A stretch of DNA of 64,000 nucleotides, from the NCBI RefSeq assembly GCF_001612765.1, contig NZ_BDBB01000036.1, forward strand, positions 1 to 64,000. Reading direction: 5' to 3'. Below the pieces are notes generated by a model. It searched no databases. It saw nothing but the letters and a program-made list of their open reading frames with translations, and was not told the origin of the DNA. The stretch comes from Nocardia arthritidis NBRC 100137. Lineage in GTDB: Bacteria; Actinomycetota; Actinomycetes; Mycobacteriales; Mycobacteriaceae. Each line of letters begins with the position of its first letter. Positions within the stretch are counted from its first letter, which is position 1. A program made the translations under genes and the position numbers. Of this stretch, positions 52,818-62,245 are shown in pieces.

Positions 52818-53769
52818 GCACTTCTCCCATGCTCGAAAACGTTCGCGGGCATACTCTCAGGGCCCACTGACGATCCAGCCCCTATACCGCAAAACTTCGG
52901 AATATCGGGGACTGTGAGTTCGGTCGAGCCCCGGGCCGGTCTGCACCGTACGCAGGTAAGCCACTACCGCACTACAAAGGCCCGGTTGCAGGGTCTCAGC
53001 TCGTCGATCCGCCCACCGGGACCCCGGACGCCACTCCGGGGTCGTGGAGCATGGCGCGAACGACCGCGACCAGTTGCGCGCGACTGGGGATGGATCCGGG
53101 CTATTCCGTTGACGACCACACTCCTACGAATCTGTCGAGTGGACAGCGGTGGTAGCTGGTGCCGTGAGAAGGTGGATCTATCGCTCGGCAAGTCGGCCGG
53201 CAGACCACCCCGCATGACCGAACGCGATCAGCCGTTCGACGACAGCGATCCGCCTTCTGGGAAGACGACCGCCTGCGTATCGAACAGTCCGCAGGCGTCG
53301 CGGGTGAGATTCAATTCGGCTTCCAACGCGGCTGCGTCGCAGTCGACGGTGTACCGACCGTGGCGGCCGGCCTCACCGAGCAACCAGGTGCTGCCGACTC
53401 AGTTCGTGTGCGGGTGGTTCTTGTGCGGGTGCCTGATGGAGCTGGCATCTGTTCCTCGGACAGAAGCGGATGATGTTCGTCGTCGACTTGCTTTCCCAGC
53501 GCAGCCATCAGACGCGGAGATAGGGGATCCCAGTAGAACCCGCCGCCTCGTGTGCGCAGCCGGACAAGGCAGTTGTCGCCCGCACCGCCAAGTGGTGGGC
53601 GATTCGGTCGAGGTTCGTCGCCCAACGGCGCTCATGGATGGTCATCACCACCGTTACAGTGAACGTCGAAATTCGTCGATACCAACATCTTCCGCGCGAT
53701 GGTGGTGTCGAATTGCCCTTGATCGACGGTGTTTGTGGATGGCCGATGTAACTAGTTAGGAGTACCCGC
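52818..53769. other. degenerate region upstream of the terpene gene
   Basis: No intact gene. A decayed minus-strand coding sequence is visible at 53228-53625. The last 60 bases hold TTGATC...TGTAAC and AGGAG before the GTG at 53770, probably the promoter and ribosome binding site of the terpene gene. Confidence 0.4.
53228..53625 (-). pseudogene. decayed coding sequence of unknown family
   Basis: Minus-strand reading gives GGGFYWDPLSPRLMAALGKQ and VDDEHHPLLSEEQM, then in another frame STWLLGEAGRHGRYTVDCDA, AALEAELNLTRDACGLFDTQ and a stop at 53228-53230. The pieces look coding but are out of frame with each other, and no start is attached. I do not recognise the protein. Confidence 0.35.
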
Positions 53770-55800
53770 GTGCGACGTGGAATCGATTCCGCTGTCTTCC
53801 CGCACCTGGAGGCGGACCTCGACCGCGTCCGTGACGTTCTCGGACCCGTGCGGTTCGAGGGCAGGCCAGAGTTGAACGCACTCACCGACGAAGGGCCCGA
53901 CACCTCCCGCCGCATGGTCCGCCCCACCTTGACGTTGCTGTCGTATTATCTGCTCACCGATCCCGCGACCCCGGCCGACGACCGGGCGGTGCGCGCCGCC
54001 GCCGCCGTGGAGTTGCTGCATCTGGGCTCGCTGTATCACGATGACGTCATCGATCACGCCTACCAGCGCCGCGGCCGTGCCAGCGCCAACGCGGTGTGGG
54101 GACCGCACATGGCCGTACTGGCTGGAGACTCCGTGACGACCGAGGGCGGGCGCGTATTGATCGAACTCGGCCGGCGCGAAGGGCTCGCGGGATCGGCCGC
54201 GAGTGCGCAGATGTGCGCGGGCATGGTGCTCGAGGCCGCCGACCAGTACGTGGGCTCCCGCAGCGAGCGGTCCTACCTGGAGTCGATCGACGGTAAAACG
54301 GCGGCGCTGCTGTCGCTGGCCTGCCGGGTGGGCGCGATGCAAGCCGGCCGCCCCGAGGATCAAGAAGAGGCGTTGGCGGTGTTCGGACGCCAGTTCGGCA
54401 TGGCCTACCAGTTATATGACGACATCTCCGATTTGACCTCGACCGCCGAAGAGATGGGCAAGCCAGTCAACGCGGATCTGCCCGAGGGCATCTACACACT
54501 TCCCGTGATCCGCGCCGCTGCCCGCGACCGGGACCTTGCCCGCCTGCTGCGCAGCAGAATGACCGGTGAGCAAGCCGCACGTGCCCGCGAACTCGTCGTC
54601 GCCTCCGGCGCCGTGGACGAGGCCCTGGCGCGAGCCGAGGAATTCATGGACCAGGCTGCCGGTCAGCTCGCCGCCCTACCCGTCGACCCGCGCACCCGCC
54701 ACGCGATGACCGCCTACGCCCGGTCCATACTTGATCGGCGAACTCCTGGTCCCACGGTCTCCCGATCCTCGACGCAGCCACCCCAGAGCCACAGTGAGGT
54801 GGTCTCTGCGGAGGCCGCGTCATGGTTGCGGAGCTGGCTGGTGGACACCGGCCTGGCCCTCACACCGACCGAGGCCGACTATAACCGGTGGACGGGAGGT
54901 CTCCGGATCCCCGCACACACCTGCGTCCCAGCAGCGGACGCGGCCCGTGAACAGACCTTCGCCGGCATGTTCACGCTGGCCCTTGTGTGGGACGACCTGT
55001 TCGAAGATCCGCAGCTGACCAATCCCGAAGCCGTCACCGCGTTGCGGCGTGGCCTGGTGGCCATGCTGCGCCAGGACCCGCAGGCGCCGTTGAGGCCTGG
55101 CGCGATCCCGACGGCGTGGGCGAGCTTGTGGCCGCGCCTGCGCGAGGGCCGCGGCACCCGCTGGCAGCAGCGGTTCCTCGACAACCTCGAGGGGTGGTTC
55201 GAAGCCTGCGAACGCGAAGCCCACCATCGCATCAACGGCTACGTCCCCTCCACGGACGACTACCTGCCGCTGCGGAAGTCGACCAGCGGGTTCGAAACCG
55301 CAATCGCCTGCCTGGAGGTCTACCAGGACCGTGAGGTGCCATCGATGCTGCGCAACCACCCCGTGATCCGCCGTCTCGAAGAACTGCTGTTCTTTGTGGT
55401 CTTCGTGGAGAACGACCTGGCGGGGCTGGATAGGGACGAGGCCGGCCAAGTCCCCTACAACCTGGTCCGCGCAGTCCGTCACGAGACCGGCTGTACCCGC
55501 CGCGAAGCCGTCGAGCACGTGCAGCGCCAACTGGCCGAGCAACGCGCCCAACTCGAGACGGTGATCTGCTATATCCCGGCGCTGCTTCGAGCGCTTCCCG
55601 GCCTGTCCGGTCGGGGGAAGGACTACGCCGAGATGTACGCGAACATAACGAGCGGGGGGCTCTGGGTGAATCAGACCGATCGGTACACGCAAACCTCCGA
55701 TTCCGTGGCGCCGGACCTGGAACGCTTGCGCCGTGAGATCTACTATCGGGCCGCCGAACCAGCTCAGGCCGCGTCGCAATCCCCCGCAACCGGTCCGTGA
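53770..55800 (+). CDS. bifunctional prenyltransferase-terpene synthase
   Basis: A 676-residue fusion. Residues about 1-320 are a trans-isoprenyl diphosphate synthase: SLYHDDVIDHAYQRRGR (first DDxxD), VLAGDSV, and YQLYDDISDLT (second DDxxD); the usual GGKR at the start is replaced by TSRRMVRP. After a Ser/Pro linker (about 325-348), residues about 350-665 form a class I terpene cyclase: LVWDDLFED (Asp-rich motif), ENDLAGLDRDE (NSE triad, with Gly for Ser and Asp at the usual Glu place, Glu next) and WVNQTDRY (RY pair). The protein should build a prenyl diphosphate and cyclise it. Small residues (Ser, Gly) four and five places before the first Asp motif hint at a product longer than C15. PT-first order is the reverse of fungal chimeras. 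GTG start after AGGAG. Confidence 0.82.
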   Translation: MRRGIDSAVFPHLEADLDRVRDVLGPVRFEGRPELNALTDEGPDTSRRMVRPTLTLLSYYLLTDPATPADDRAVRAAAAVELLHLGSLYHDDVIDHAYQRRGRASANAVWGPHMAVLAGDSVTTEGGRVLIELGRREGLAGSAASAQMCAGMVLEAADQYVGSRSERSYLESIDGKTAALLSLACRVGAMQAGRPEDQEEALAVFGRQFGMAYQLYDDISDLTSTAEEMGKPVNADLPEGIYTLPVIRAAARDRDLARLLRSRMTGEQAARARELVVASGAVDEALARAEEFMDQAAGQLAALPVDPRTRHAMTAYARSILDRRTPGPTVSRSSTQPPQSHSEVVSAEAASWLRSWLVDTGLALTPTEADYNRWTGGLRIPAHTCVPAADAAREQTFAGMFTLALVWDDLFEDPQLTNPEAVTALRRGLVAMLRQDPQAPLRPGAIPTAWASLWPRLREGRGTRWQQRFLDNLEGWFEACEREAHHRINGYVPSTDDYLPLRKSTSGFETAIACLEVYQDREVPSMLRNHPVIRRLEELLFFVVFVENDLAGLDRDEAGQVPYNLVRAVRHETGCTRREAVEHVQRQLAEQRAQLETVICYIPALLRALPGLSGRGKDYAEMYANITSGGLWVNQTDRYTQTSDSVAPDLERLRREIYYRAAEPAQAASQSPATGP

Positions 55801-55829
55801 TGCCAGGTCCGAGCAGGCCGATCCGGCAA

Positions 55830-56000
55830 GTATCACGTGTCGTTCAGGCTGCGGTGGCTCGGCTCGCAGGTGGCTGTAGATGGTTTCGTGGCTGATGCCG
55901 AACTCGGCGGCCAGCACGGATTTTCGCTCCGTAGCCCGCGCACGCGGCTGCTGTACTTGTTAGATATACCGACACGTTCGGCGGTATCGGCGATGTCAGA
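55830..56000 (-). pseudogene. remnant with helix-turn-helix (resolvase/transposase-like)
   Basis: Minus-strand reading gives DIADTAERVGISNKYSSRVR and, after a one-base shift near 55922, SVLAAEFGISHETIYSHLRA. The second part is a convincing DNA-binding helix-turn-helix as found at the end of resolvases and in IS30-type transposases. Too little remains to name the family. Confidence 0.35.
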
Positions 56001-56027
56001 GCATGTCTCATAGGGATGCATGGTCTG

Positions 56028-56897
56028 TCAGTAGTGCTCTTCGCGGTAGATGCCGTTGGCGTCGACGCCACAGCCCCACTCACCAAAGCTCGTGTTCGCC
56101 AGCTCCATGTTGACAGCGAAGGAACCGGCCGCTGCGAGGGTGATCCTGAACGGCCCGTCGTCATCGTCGGGCAGGTTGTTCACGGCCAGCAACGGGAACT
56201 CCACAGAGGCCAGTGCCCGCTCGTCGGCGATGAGGACGAGAGTACCGCCGGACCGGCCGTTGTCGTCGCGCCCGATCCGGGCCTGAATCTGATCCGCCGT
56301 GAAGCCCGCGTAAGCGCGATTGTCGATGACGGTGATCGACTCGTAGTGCTCCGAGCCTCCCTCCAGGGCTCGGAGCAAGCGTGCCCACTTATCTGGCTGC
56401 TCGAAGAACGTCCGCACGAGGAGCGGACCGGCGGCCTGCTCGATCGTGGAGGAGGGCGGTTCGGGCTCGGCCCCCGCACGCTCGCCGGGGACGACCTGGA
56501 TGAGGAAGCGAGGCTTCTTGCCGTCCGACGACCGGTCACTGGCATGGACGCGGATCAGGTAGGGGCCGGCTCCTGCGGTGGCGAGATTCTCTTTGCGCAC
56601 GGGCTCGTATCCGCTGTCGCACAGGGCGAGGAAGCCGGTTGTGGAGATCACAGTGATCTCTTCGACCTCGTCCCAGCCGCTGTCTGCTCCCGGGTCATCT
56701 CCGGCGTAGAGGGTGACGATGGGGTTCTCCAGGGCGCTGCCGGCATCAATGTGCAGCCAGTCTTTCTCGGCGGCCAGGAATCCGCGTCCGCGCGGTGGCT
56801 TGTCGGCGTCGGGGTCCATGACGGCCAAATCGCCCCACTCCTTCATCTCGAGCGGCCGGGTGCGGCCGGCAAGGAGCGGCCAGTTCGAACGGTGCAT
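56028..56897 (-). CDS. DUF6924 domain protein with extra N-terminal region
   Basis: A 289-residue protein. The C-terminal 130 residues (GPLLVRTFFEQPDKWARLL, ITVIDNRAYAGFTADQIQA, EFPLLAVNN, ANTSFGEWGCGVDANGIYRE) match the style of DUF6924 proteins of Streptomyces and relatives. The N-terminal 150 residues contain beta-rich sequence with KDWLHIDAG and PYLIRVHASDRSS of unknown family. Probably cytoplasmic; function unknown. Confidence 0.6.
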   Translation of the reverse strand: MHRSNWPLLAGRTRPLEMKEWGDLAVMDPDADKPPRGRGFLAAEKDWLHIDAGSALENPIVTLYAGDDPGADSGWDEVEEITVISTTGFLALCDSGYEPVRKENLATAGAGPYLIRVHASDRSSDGKKPRFLIQVVPGERAGAEPEPPSSTIEQAAGPLLVRTFFEQPDKWARLLRALEGGSEHYESITVIDNRAYAGFTADQIQARIGRDDNGRSGGTLVLIADERALASVEFPLLAVNNLPDDDDGPFRITLAAAGSFAVNMELANTSFGEWGCGVDANGIYREEHY

Positions 56898-56939
56898 GGA
56901 GAACCCCTCGTGCTTGCATGCCTGCCGGTTGAGTCCTTG

Positions 56940-57450
56940 GAAGGGGACTGTAATTTGTTCCGCCCGCTGTTGCGATTGCGTGAAGGTGAACCGGTGGGTG
57001 GACGTCTACAACGACACCGGTGTTCCTGAGCAGCTGCATTGGCACGGGCAGACGGTGCCGGTGGAGGTGGACGGGTCAGCCGAGGAGGGGCACCCCATAC
57101 ATCGAGCCGAAACGGAATCCCGGCGCTTACGACCGGGAAGTATTCCTAACGCTCGAGGAATTCGAACCATCGTTCAACAGCGAAGAGGAGATGGCCACCG
57201 ACTTCCCTGGCCGGGGAACCGGTCGCCGAGCTGCGCAAGCGTGGAGAGGCGACGATGGAGGCGTCGCTGGCCTTGGGGAAGCCGCACGGTTACGCGGTGG
57301 GGTACGAGACGTTCACGATCAACGGCCGCATGCTCGGCCACGGTGATCCGCTCCGGGTCAGAGAAGGTGAGCGGGTGCTGTTGCACATACTCAACGGCGG
57401 CGCGACCGAGAACCGTAGCCTGGCTTTGCCCGGGCCCACCGAATCTGTCT
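56940..57450 (+). pseudogene. multicopper oxidase remnant
   Basis: In three frames on the plus strand one reads CNLFRPLLRLREGEP, VDVYNDTGVPEQLHWHGQTV (a type 2/3 copper HxH motif), IEPKRNPGAYDREVFLTLEE, then YAVGYETFTINGRMLGHGDP and LREGERV-like LLHILNGGATENRSLALPG. These are cupredoxin segments of a multicopper oxidase. At least two frameshifts and missing C-terminal copper sites make it inactive. Confidence 0.6.
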
Positions 57451-57510
57451 CTGCTCGGCGATTCACGCCCGGTTCAGGGGGCTCGACCCCGGCAAGGAAG
57501 GTAGAACATC

Positions 57511-57915
57511 ATGACCGATTACATGCTGCGCCCGATCGGGCACGTCGAATCCGCGCTGACCGACCCCTCCACCGCTCCCCGGCAACCCGATGAAGGTGCC
57601 CCGCCAGCGTGGCTGGTAATCGATGACCGATATGCCCCCGCCCTCGAGGGCCTCGCCGCCGGCACCGACATACTGGTGCTGACTTGGCTCGATCGCGCCG
57701 ACCGCGAAACCTACACGATCCACCCCCGTGGTGACACGACTCGCGCGATCACCGGTGTCTTCGTCACCCGCGCCCCGCATCGGCCGAATCCGATCGGTCT
57801 GCACAGCGTCCACGTCCTGGCTGTAACCGGCACCCGCATCCACGTCCGTAACCTCGAAGCTGTGCACGGCACACCGATCCTGGATCTGAAGCCCCTTCTC
57901 ACCCGGGACCGCTGA
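57511..57915 (+). CDS. trmO: TrmO-family tRNA methyltransferase-like protein
   Basis: A 134-residue TsaA/TrmO beta-barrel protein: RPIGHVESALTDPSTAPRQP and GVFVTRAPHRPNPIGLHSVH are the family signatures. E. coli TrmO adds a methyl group from S-adenosylmethionine to t6A37 of tRNA. The E. coli protein is longer; this short form lacks the C-terminal domain, as in many actinobacterial homologues, so the activity is inferred. A strong hairpin (57934-57967) follows. Confidence 0.8.
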   Translation: MTDYMLRPIGHVESALTDPSTAPRQPDEGAPPAWLVIDDRYAPALEGLAAGTDILVLTWLDRADRETYTIHPRGDTTRAITGVFVTRAPHRPNPIGLHSVHVLAVTGTRIHVRNLEAVHGTPILDLKPLLTRDR

Positions 57916-58401
57916 TCGCCGCGGTGCGGAACGACCCGTACCGGGCCGCAATCGGACCGGTACGGGTGTGAGCCGGCGGGGTCGGCGGACGGTGCCGTCT
58001 GGCGGGCGCGTCACGGGCGCTGGAACTGCCACCACTGACTGGAGTCGGCGGGCACATACCGCGCCAGTCCGATCTGCTCACGGCCGGTGTTTCCGCCCTG
58101 GCGGCATTCGAGGACGAGTTCGCAGGCGGGCCAGACACCGATGCAGCGTCGAGTTCTCTGCCGCAGAGGAAACAGTATCCGTCAGGTACTCGTGTTCCTC
58201 TGGACGCAAAAATGCTTCATAGCCGCTCGTTTCGGCTGTTGCCGACCGGTCGCGGCGTCCCACACGAAAGACTCGGATAGGTCCGCGGCAGCCAGTCGGA
58301 CGGCCGAGATGACTAACATGGTGGACAGGCGTGTACGCGTGGGACGGCCGCGACCATCTGCGATTCGGCATCGCGGTCGGCGACGGCGGGGGAGATGGCT
58401 G
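57916..58401. other. convergent intergenic region
   Basis: Between trmO and iorB. Apart from the hairpin at 57934-57967 I see no gene or element I can support. Confidence 0.4.
57934..57967 (+). terminator. hairpin after trmO
   Basis: Perfect eleven-base arms ACCCGTACCGG and CCGGTACGGGT with a twelve-base loop, 18 bases after the trmO stop. No U tract. Confidence 0.5.
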
Positions 58402-60051
58402 TCAGTTCCCGGTCGCCACCGCGAGTTCCGCTTCCAGCGCCCGGCCCTCTTCGTCGGCCAGTGCGGCGTCGCGCAGCCGGGCGAGCCGGTCGGCGGCCTC
58501 GGGCTTACCCGCAAGATCCTGCGCGGCCCGCATCAATCGGGCGAAACTCTCCCACCCGTGCTCCCACGTCGCACCGTATCCCTTCAGCACGCGCTGACAT
58601 TCGACGATCTCGCGCGCGAAGTCGGCGTCGATGCTCGCCGCCGACAACGCTGTGTGCATCCACTCCTCGATCGCGGCCTGCTCGCGGGCGAAGCGCAGCG
58701 AGCGGGGGCGCAGCGGGCGCATCCTGGCCATCACCGACAGCGCGGTGTAGCCGGTGATCGAACTGGTGTTGACGATCATGCCCTTGTGCGTCATCTTCCG
58801 GACCACGCGGTGGAACAGCGTGGAGCGGCGCAGGCTCGCGCCCAGGCGCTCCGGCAGCGTGTCGGTGATCTCGTCGCTCTGCGGATGCAGGTACTCGCGC
58901 ACCTGAATGAGCTGGTTCGGCTCCGCGCGTGCCTCGGTCCGGATGCGATCCATGCGGTGCCGACGGGTCTTCTGCAGGGCGACATGGATGGTGTCCTGAT
59001 AACACATCCACAGCGCGATGTGCCTGGCCGCTTCCACGGTGAGCCGCGCGGCGCCCTCGGTGTCGGGATCCACCGCCGCGAACCGCGCCACCCGCTCCAG
59101 GTACCGCCGGGCGTAGGCCTTGTTCTGGTACACCGCCGTGCGGACCAGGCCGTGCAGGATCATCGAGCCCGCCGCGGTGGGCAGCTCGGTGACTTCGGCG
59201 GCCAGCGACCGCAGCTTCGGGCCGACCAGGGAACCCGGATCGGTGGCGGCGATCTCGTTGCGGCGCGTGGTCTCCCGATCCTTCTTCTCCTCCGCCGATA
59301 GTGGCCGGGGGATCAGCGTGAGCGGAACCGGCGCGGTTCCGCGCGATGCCGCGGGCACGGAATCGCCCGGTACCACGAGCCCGGCTTCGGGTTCGGCCGG
59401 TGCCGCCGAGCGGGCGGCCTCGAAACCCTCGGCGAAGGCCCGCAGCGACTGTTCGACGCCCTTGCCGAAGTCGCGGATCGGCTGCTCGAACTGCTCGCGG
59501 CTGAACGGCAGCACCCCGCATCCGGCCAGCGCACCGAACAGCGACGCGCTGATCACGCTGCGCGCCTGCTCGGCGACGGCCATGAAGTCGGCCGCGATCA
59601 GCCGCTCGGCCCCGCGCCGCGCGGTGTCCAGCAGCGCCGCGGAATCGGCTCGGCCGTCGCCCGGCGCCATCCGCTCGTCGATGGAGAAAACCCGGTGCGT
59701 GGAGGTGATGAGCGTCGTGCGGTCGGGCGTGCTGAAACCGCGCTGCACCGCGCGCGCGGCCTCCATCAGTTCCGAGGCCACGACGATGTCGACCTCACCC
59801 GGCGTAGGGAAGACACTGAGCACGGGCACCGTGCGCCCGGCGCCCGAGGGAGGCGTCGGGGGGAACAACTCGACGTAGTACACGGTGGCGCCGGTGCGCT
59901 GGGCGACGCCGGGCACCGAGGTGGACTGGGCGTAGTAGCCCGCCTTCTCGGCCACCTCGACGATCCAGTCCGCGAGCACACCGCCACCCTCGCCGCCCAT
60001 CGCCAGGATGGCCAGCGTCAGCGGGCGCTGTCCGTCGTGCCAACTCGACAT
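58402..60051 (-). CDS. iorB: indolepyruvate ferredoxin oxidoreductase beta-type subunit with C-terminal extension
   Basis: A 549-residue protein. Residues about 10-200 are the 2-oxoacid:ferredoxin oxidoreductase gamma domain (LAILAMGGEGGGVLADWIVE, STSVPGVAQRTGATVYYVE). The remaining 300 or so residues are a mainly helical domain of the DUF6537 type found in large actinobacterial IorB proteins. With IorA it oxidatively decarboxylates aryl pyruvates to aryl-CoA or related products, passing electrons to ferredoxin. ATG 60051 overlaps the iorA stop (ATGA). Confidence 0.83.
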   Translation of the reverse strand: MSSWHDGQRPLTLAILAMGGEGGGVLADWIVEVAEKAGYYAQSTSVPGVAQRTGATVYYVELFPPTPPSGAGRTVPVLSVFPTPGEVDIVVASELMEAARAVQRGFSTPDRTTLITSTHRVFSIDERMAPGDGRADSAALLDTARRGAERLIAADFMAVAEQARSVISASLFGALAGCGVLPFSREQFEQPIRDFGKGVEQSLRAFAEGFEAARSAAPAEPEAGLVVPGDSVPAASRGTAPVPLTLIPRPLSAEEKKDRETTRRNEIAATDPGSLVGPKLRSLAAEVTELPTAAGSMILHGLVRTAVYQNKAYARRYLERVARFAAVDPDTEGAARLTVEAARHIALWMCYQDTIHVALQKTRRHRMDRIRTEARAEPNQLIQVREYLHPQSDEITDTLPERLGASLRRSTLFHRVVRKMTHKGMIVNTSSITGYTALSVMARMRPLRPRSLRFAREQAAIEEWMHTALSAASIDADFAREIVECQRVLKGYGATWEHGWESFARLMRAAQDLAGKPEAADRLARLRDAALADEEGRALEAELAVATGN

Positions 60052-62213
60052 CACTGCACCTCCAGGCCTGCGATACGACGTTCGATCCCGCGCGCAAGCA
60101 GGCCGATCCACCAGCCGCGCAACCGGGCCAGCACCCGGTCCCGACGGGTTGGGTTGTAGACGACGTCGGTGCGGTAGAACGACGGACACAACACGGCCGC
60201 ATGGGCGTTCGCGCCGCACACACCGCAGCCGACGCAGCTGTCGAGCACCGTGGCGATGGGGTCGGTGCGCAACGGATCGGGATTGTCGGTGACCGTGAGC
60301 GAGGGACACCCGGAGATGCGGATACAGGCGTGGTCGCCGGTACAGGTCTCCGGGTCGACGCCGTAGCGTTCGCGCACCACCCGCTTGCCCTCGCGCAACG
60401 CCTGCGCCTGCCGCGGCTTCTCCCTGCGCTGCCGGTTGAGCTGGCATTCGCTCTGCATCACCAGGACTTTCGGCCCCGGCTCGTCGGTGGTGAGCGCCTC
60501 GATGAAGGTGTCGCGGACCTTGGTGACGTCGTAGGTGTCGTCGATGGTCTTGGCCCACTTCACGCCGATGCCGCGCACCGCCCGCTCGATCGGATGCTTG
60601 GTGGAGCGGGCGGGCAGCTCGGCCCGCGAGGACAGCACGTCCTGGCCGCCGGTCGCCGCGGCGTAGCCGTTGTCGACTACGACCAGCAGCTGGTCGTTCT
60701 TGTTGTAGACGGCGTTGCCGACGCCGCTGCTCAACCCGTTGTGCCAGAAGCCGCCGTCGCCCATCATGGCGATCGTCCTGCGGTCGGAGTCCTGTGAGTT
60801 CAGCGCCGAGGCCGCCGCGGAGCCCAGCCCGTAGCCCATCGTGGTGGCGCCGAGATCGAACGGCGCGTTGACCGAGAACAGATGGCAGCCGATGTCGGCG
60901 CTGATGTGGTGCTTGCCGGTCTCACGTTCGGCGAGCACGAGGCCGCTGAAGATCGGCCGCTCCGGGCAGCCCGTGCACAGCCCCGGTGGGCGCGGATGCA
61001 CGATCTGTGGATCGACCCGGGTGGCGAACGGTCCGGCCGGATCGTCGGCCGGGCGCAGCAGCGCGGGCTCGGCGGTGATCGCGTCCGGCAAGTAGCGGGA
61101 GAGGAATTCGTGCAGCCCGCGGGTGACCACCAGCGAGGTGTACTCCCCGGCCATCGTGAACAAATCCTTGCCGTGCAGTACGGTCGCCACGTTCGCGCGG
61201 CGCAGGATGGTGTTGATGTTCTGTTCGAGGAAATCGGGCTGGCCCTCCTCGACCAGCAGCACCGCGCGCTTGCCCGCGCAGAACTCGACGACCTCTTCGT
61301 CGATCACCGGGTAGGCCACGTTCATCACATACAGCGGCACTTGCGTGTCGCCGAAGGCGTCCGAGCAGCCCAGCAGTTCCATCGAACGGTTGAGGGTGTT
61401 GTAGAGCCCGCCTTGCACGATGACCCCGACGTCGGCCAGGTCGGCGCCGAACACCTCGTTGAGCTCGTGCTCACGGATGTAGCGCACCGCGGCGGGCCAG
61501 CGGTTCTCGATCTTCTCCCGCTCGTGCTGGAAACTGGCCGGGGGCAACACGATCCGGCTGACGTCGCGCTTGGGCCGGCGGGTCGCCTCGGTCACCGTCA
61601 TCGGCGGGCGTTTGTTGTCCTTGGCCTCGAACGCGCCGTGCAGGTGACATGAGCGCAGCCGCAGCAGCAGGAAGACCGGAGTGTTGCTGGCCTCCGACAG
61701 CTCGAAGCCCGACTCCACCGCGTCGACGATCGCGGCCACGTCCGGGCGTGGATCGAGCAGCCACATCTGCGATTTCATCGCGAAGGCGTGTGAACGCTCC
61801 TGCATGATGCTCGAGCCCTCGCCGTAGTCCTCGCCGAGGATGATCAGCGCGCCGCCGGTCACACCGCCGCTGGCCAGGTTGGCCAGCGCGTCGGCGGCGA
61901 CGTTGGTGCCGACGGTCGACTTCCAGGTCACCGCGCCGCGCAGCGGGTAGTGCACCGAGGCGGCCAGCATGGCGGCCGCGGTGGCCTCCGAGGCGCTGTT
62001 CTCGAAGTAGACGCCCAGCTCGTCGAGGACCTCCTTGGCGTCGCCGAGCACGTCCATCAGATGCGAGATCGGCGCGCCCTGGTAGCCGCCGACGTAGGCG
62101 ACACCGGACTGCAGCAGCGCCTTGGTGACGGCCAGGATGCCCTCGACGTGCAGGGTGGTACCCGCCCCCTGGCGGAGTTTTCCGACCTCGTTGGCGAACG
62201 AGCGTTCGGCCAT
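60051..62213 (-). CDS. iorA: indolepyruvate ferredoxin oxidoreductase alpha-type subunit
   Basis: A 720-residue TPP enzyme. An N-terminal pyrimidine-binding domain (GGYQGAPISHLMDVLG), a TPP-binding domain (MMGDGGFWHNGLSSGVGNAV) and a C-terminal iron-sulfur part (CTGDHACIRISGCPSLTV and DSCVGCGVCGANAHAAVLC) follow in order. LCTGCPERP also matches IorA. The C-terminal Cys spacing supports two clusters, one less regular. GGAGGACAACAC precedes ATG 62213. It forms an operon with iorB and probably the upstream cyclase gene 33 bases away. Confidence 0.87.
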   Translation of the reverse strand: MAERSFANEVGKLRQGAGTTLHVEGILAVTKALLQSGVAYVGGYQGAPISHLMDVLGDAKEVLDELGVYFENSASEATAAAMLAASVHYPLRGAVTWKSTVGTNVAADALANLASGGVTGGALIILGEDYGEGSSIMQERSHAFAMKSQMWLLDPRPDVAAIVDAVESGFELSEASNTPVFLLLRLRSCHLHGAFEAKDNKRPPMTVTEATRRPKRDVSRIVLPPASFQHEREKIENRWPAAVRYIREHELNEVFGADLADVGVIVQGGLYNTLNRSMELLGCSDAFGDTQVPLYVMNVAYPVIDEEVVEFCAGKRAVLLVEEGQPDFLEQNINTILRRANVATVLHGKDLFTMAGEYTSLVVTRGLHEFLSRYLPDAITAEPALLRPADDPAGPFATRVDPQIVHPRPPGLCTGCPERPIFSGLVLAERETGKHHISADIGCHLFSVNAPFDLGATTMGYGLGSAAASALNSQDSDRRTIAMMGDGGFWHNGLSSGVGNAVYNKNDQLLVVVDNGYAAATGGQDVLSSRAELPARSTKHPIERAVRGIGVKWAKTIDDTYDVTKVRDTFIEALTTDEPGPKVLVMQSECQLNRQRREKPRQAQALREGKRVVRERYGVDPETCTGDHACIRISGCPSLTVTDNPDPLRTDPIATVLDSCVGCGVCGANAHAAVLCPSFYRTDVVYNPTRRDRVLARLRGWWIGLLARGIERRIAGLEVQ

Positions 62214-62245
62214 GTGTTGTCCTCCGAATTCGTGTGGCGGCGAGT

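Noticed and set aside
52914..53759. 281-residue plus-strand open frame upstream of the terpene gene
   Set aside because: Ser/Arg/Pro-rich without motifs, and the minus strand shows better coding-like pieces there.
54820..55917. 365-residue minus-strand open frame
   Set aside because: Antisense to the terpene synthase half; only its first residues coincide with the HTH remnant listed separately.
58087..59301. 404-residue plus-strand open frame
   Set aside because: Antisense to iorB; no recognisable domain.
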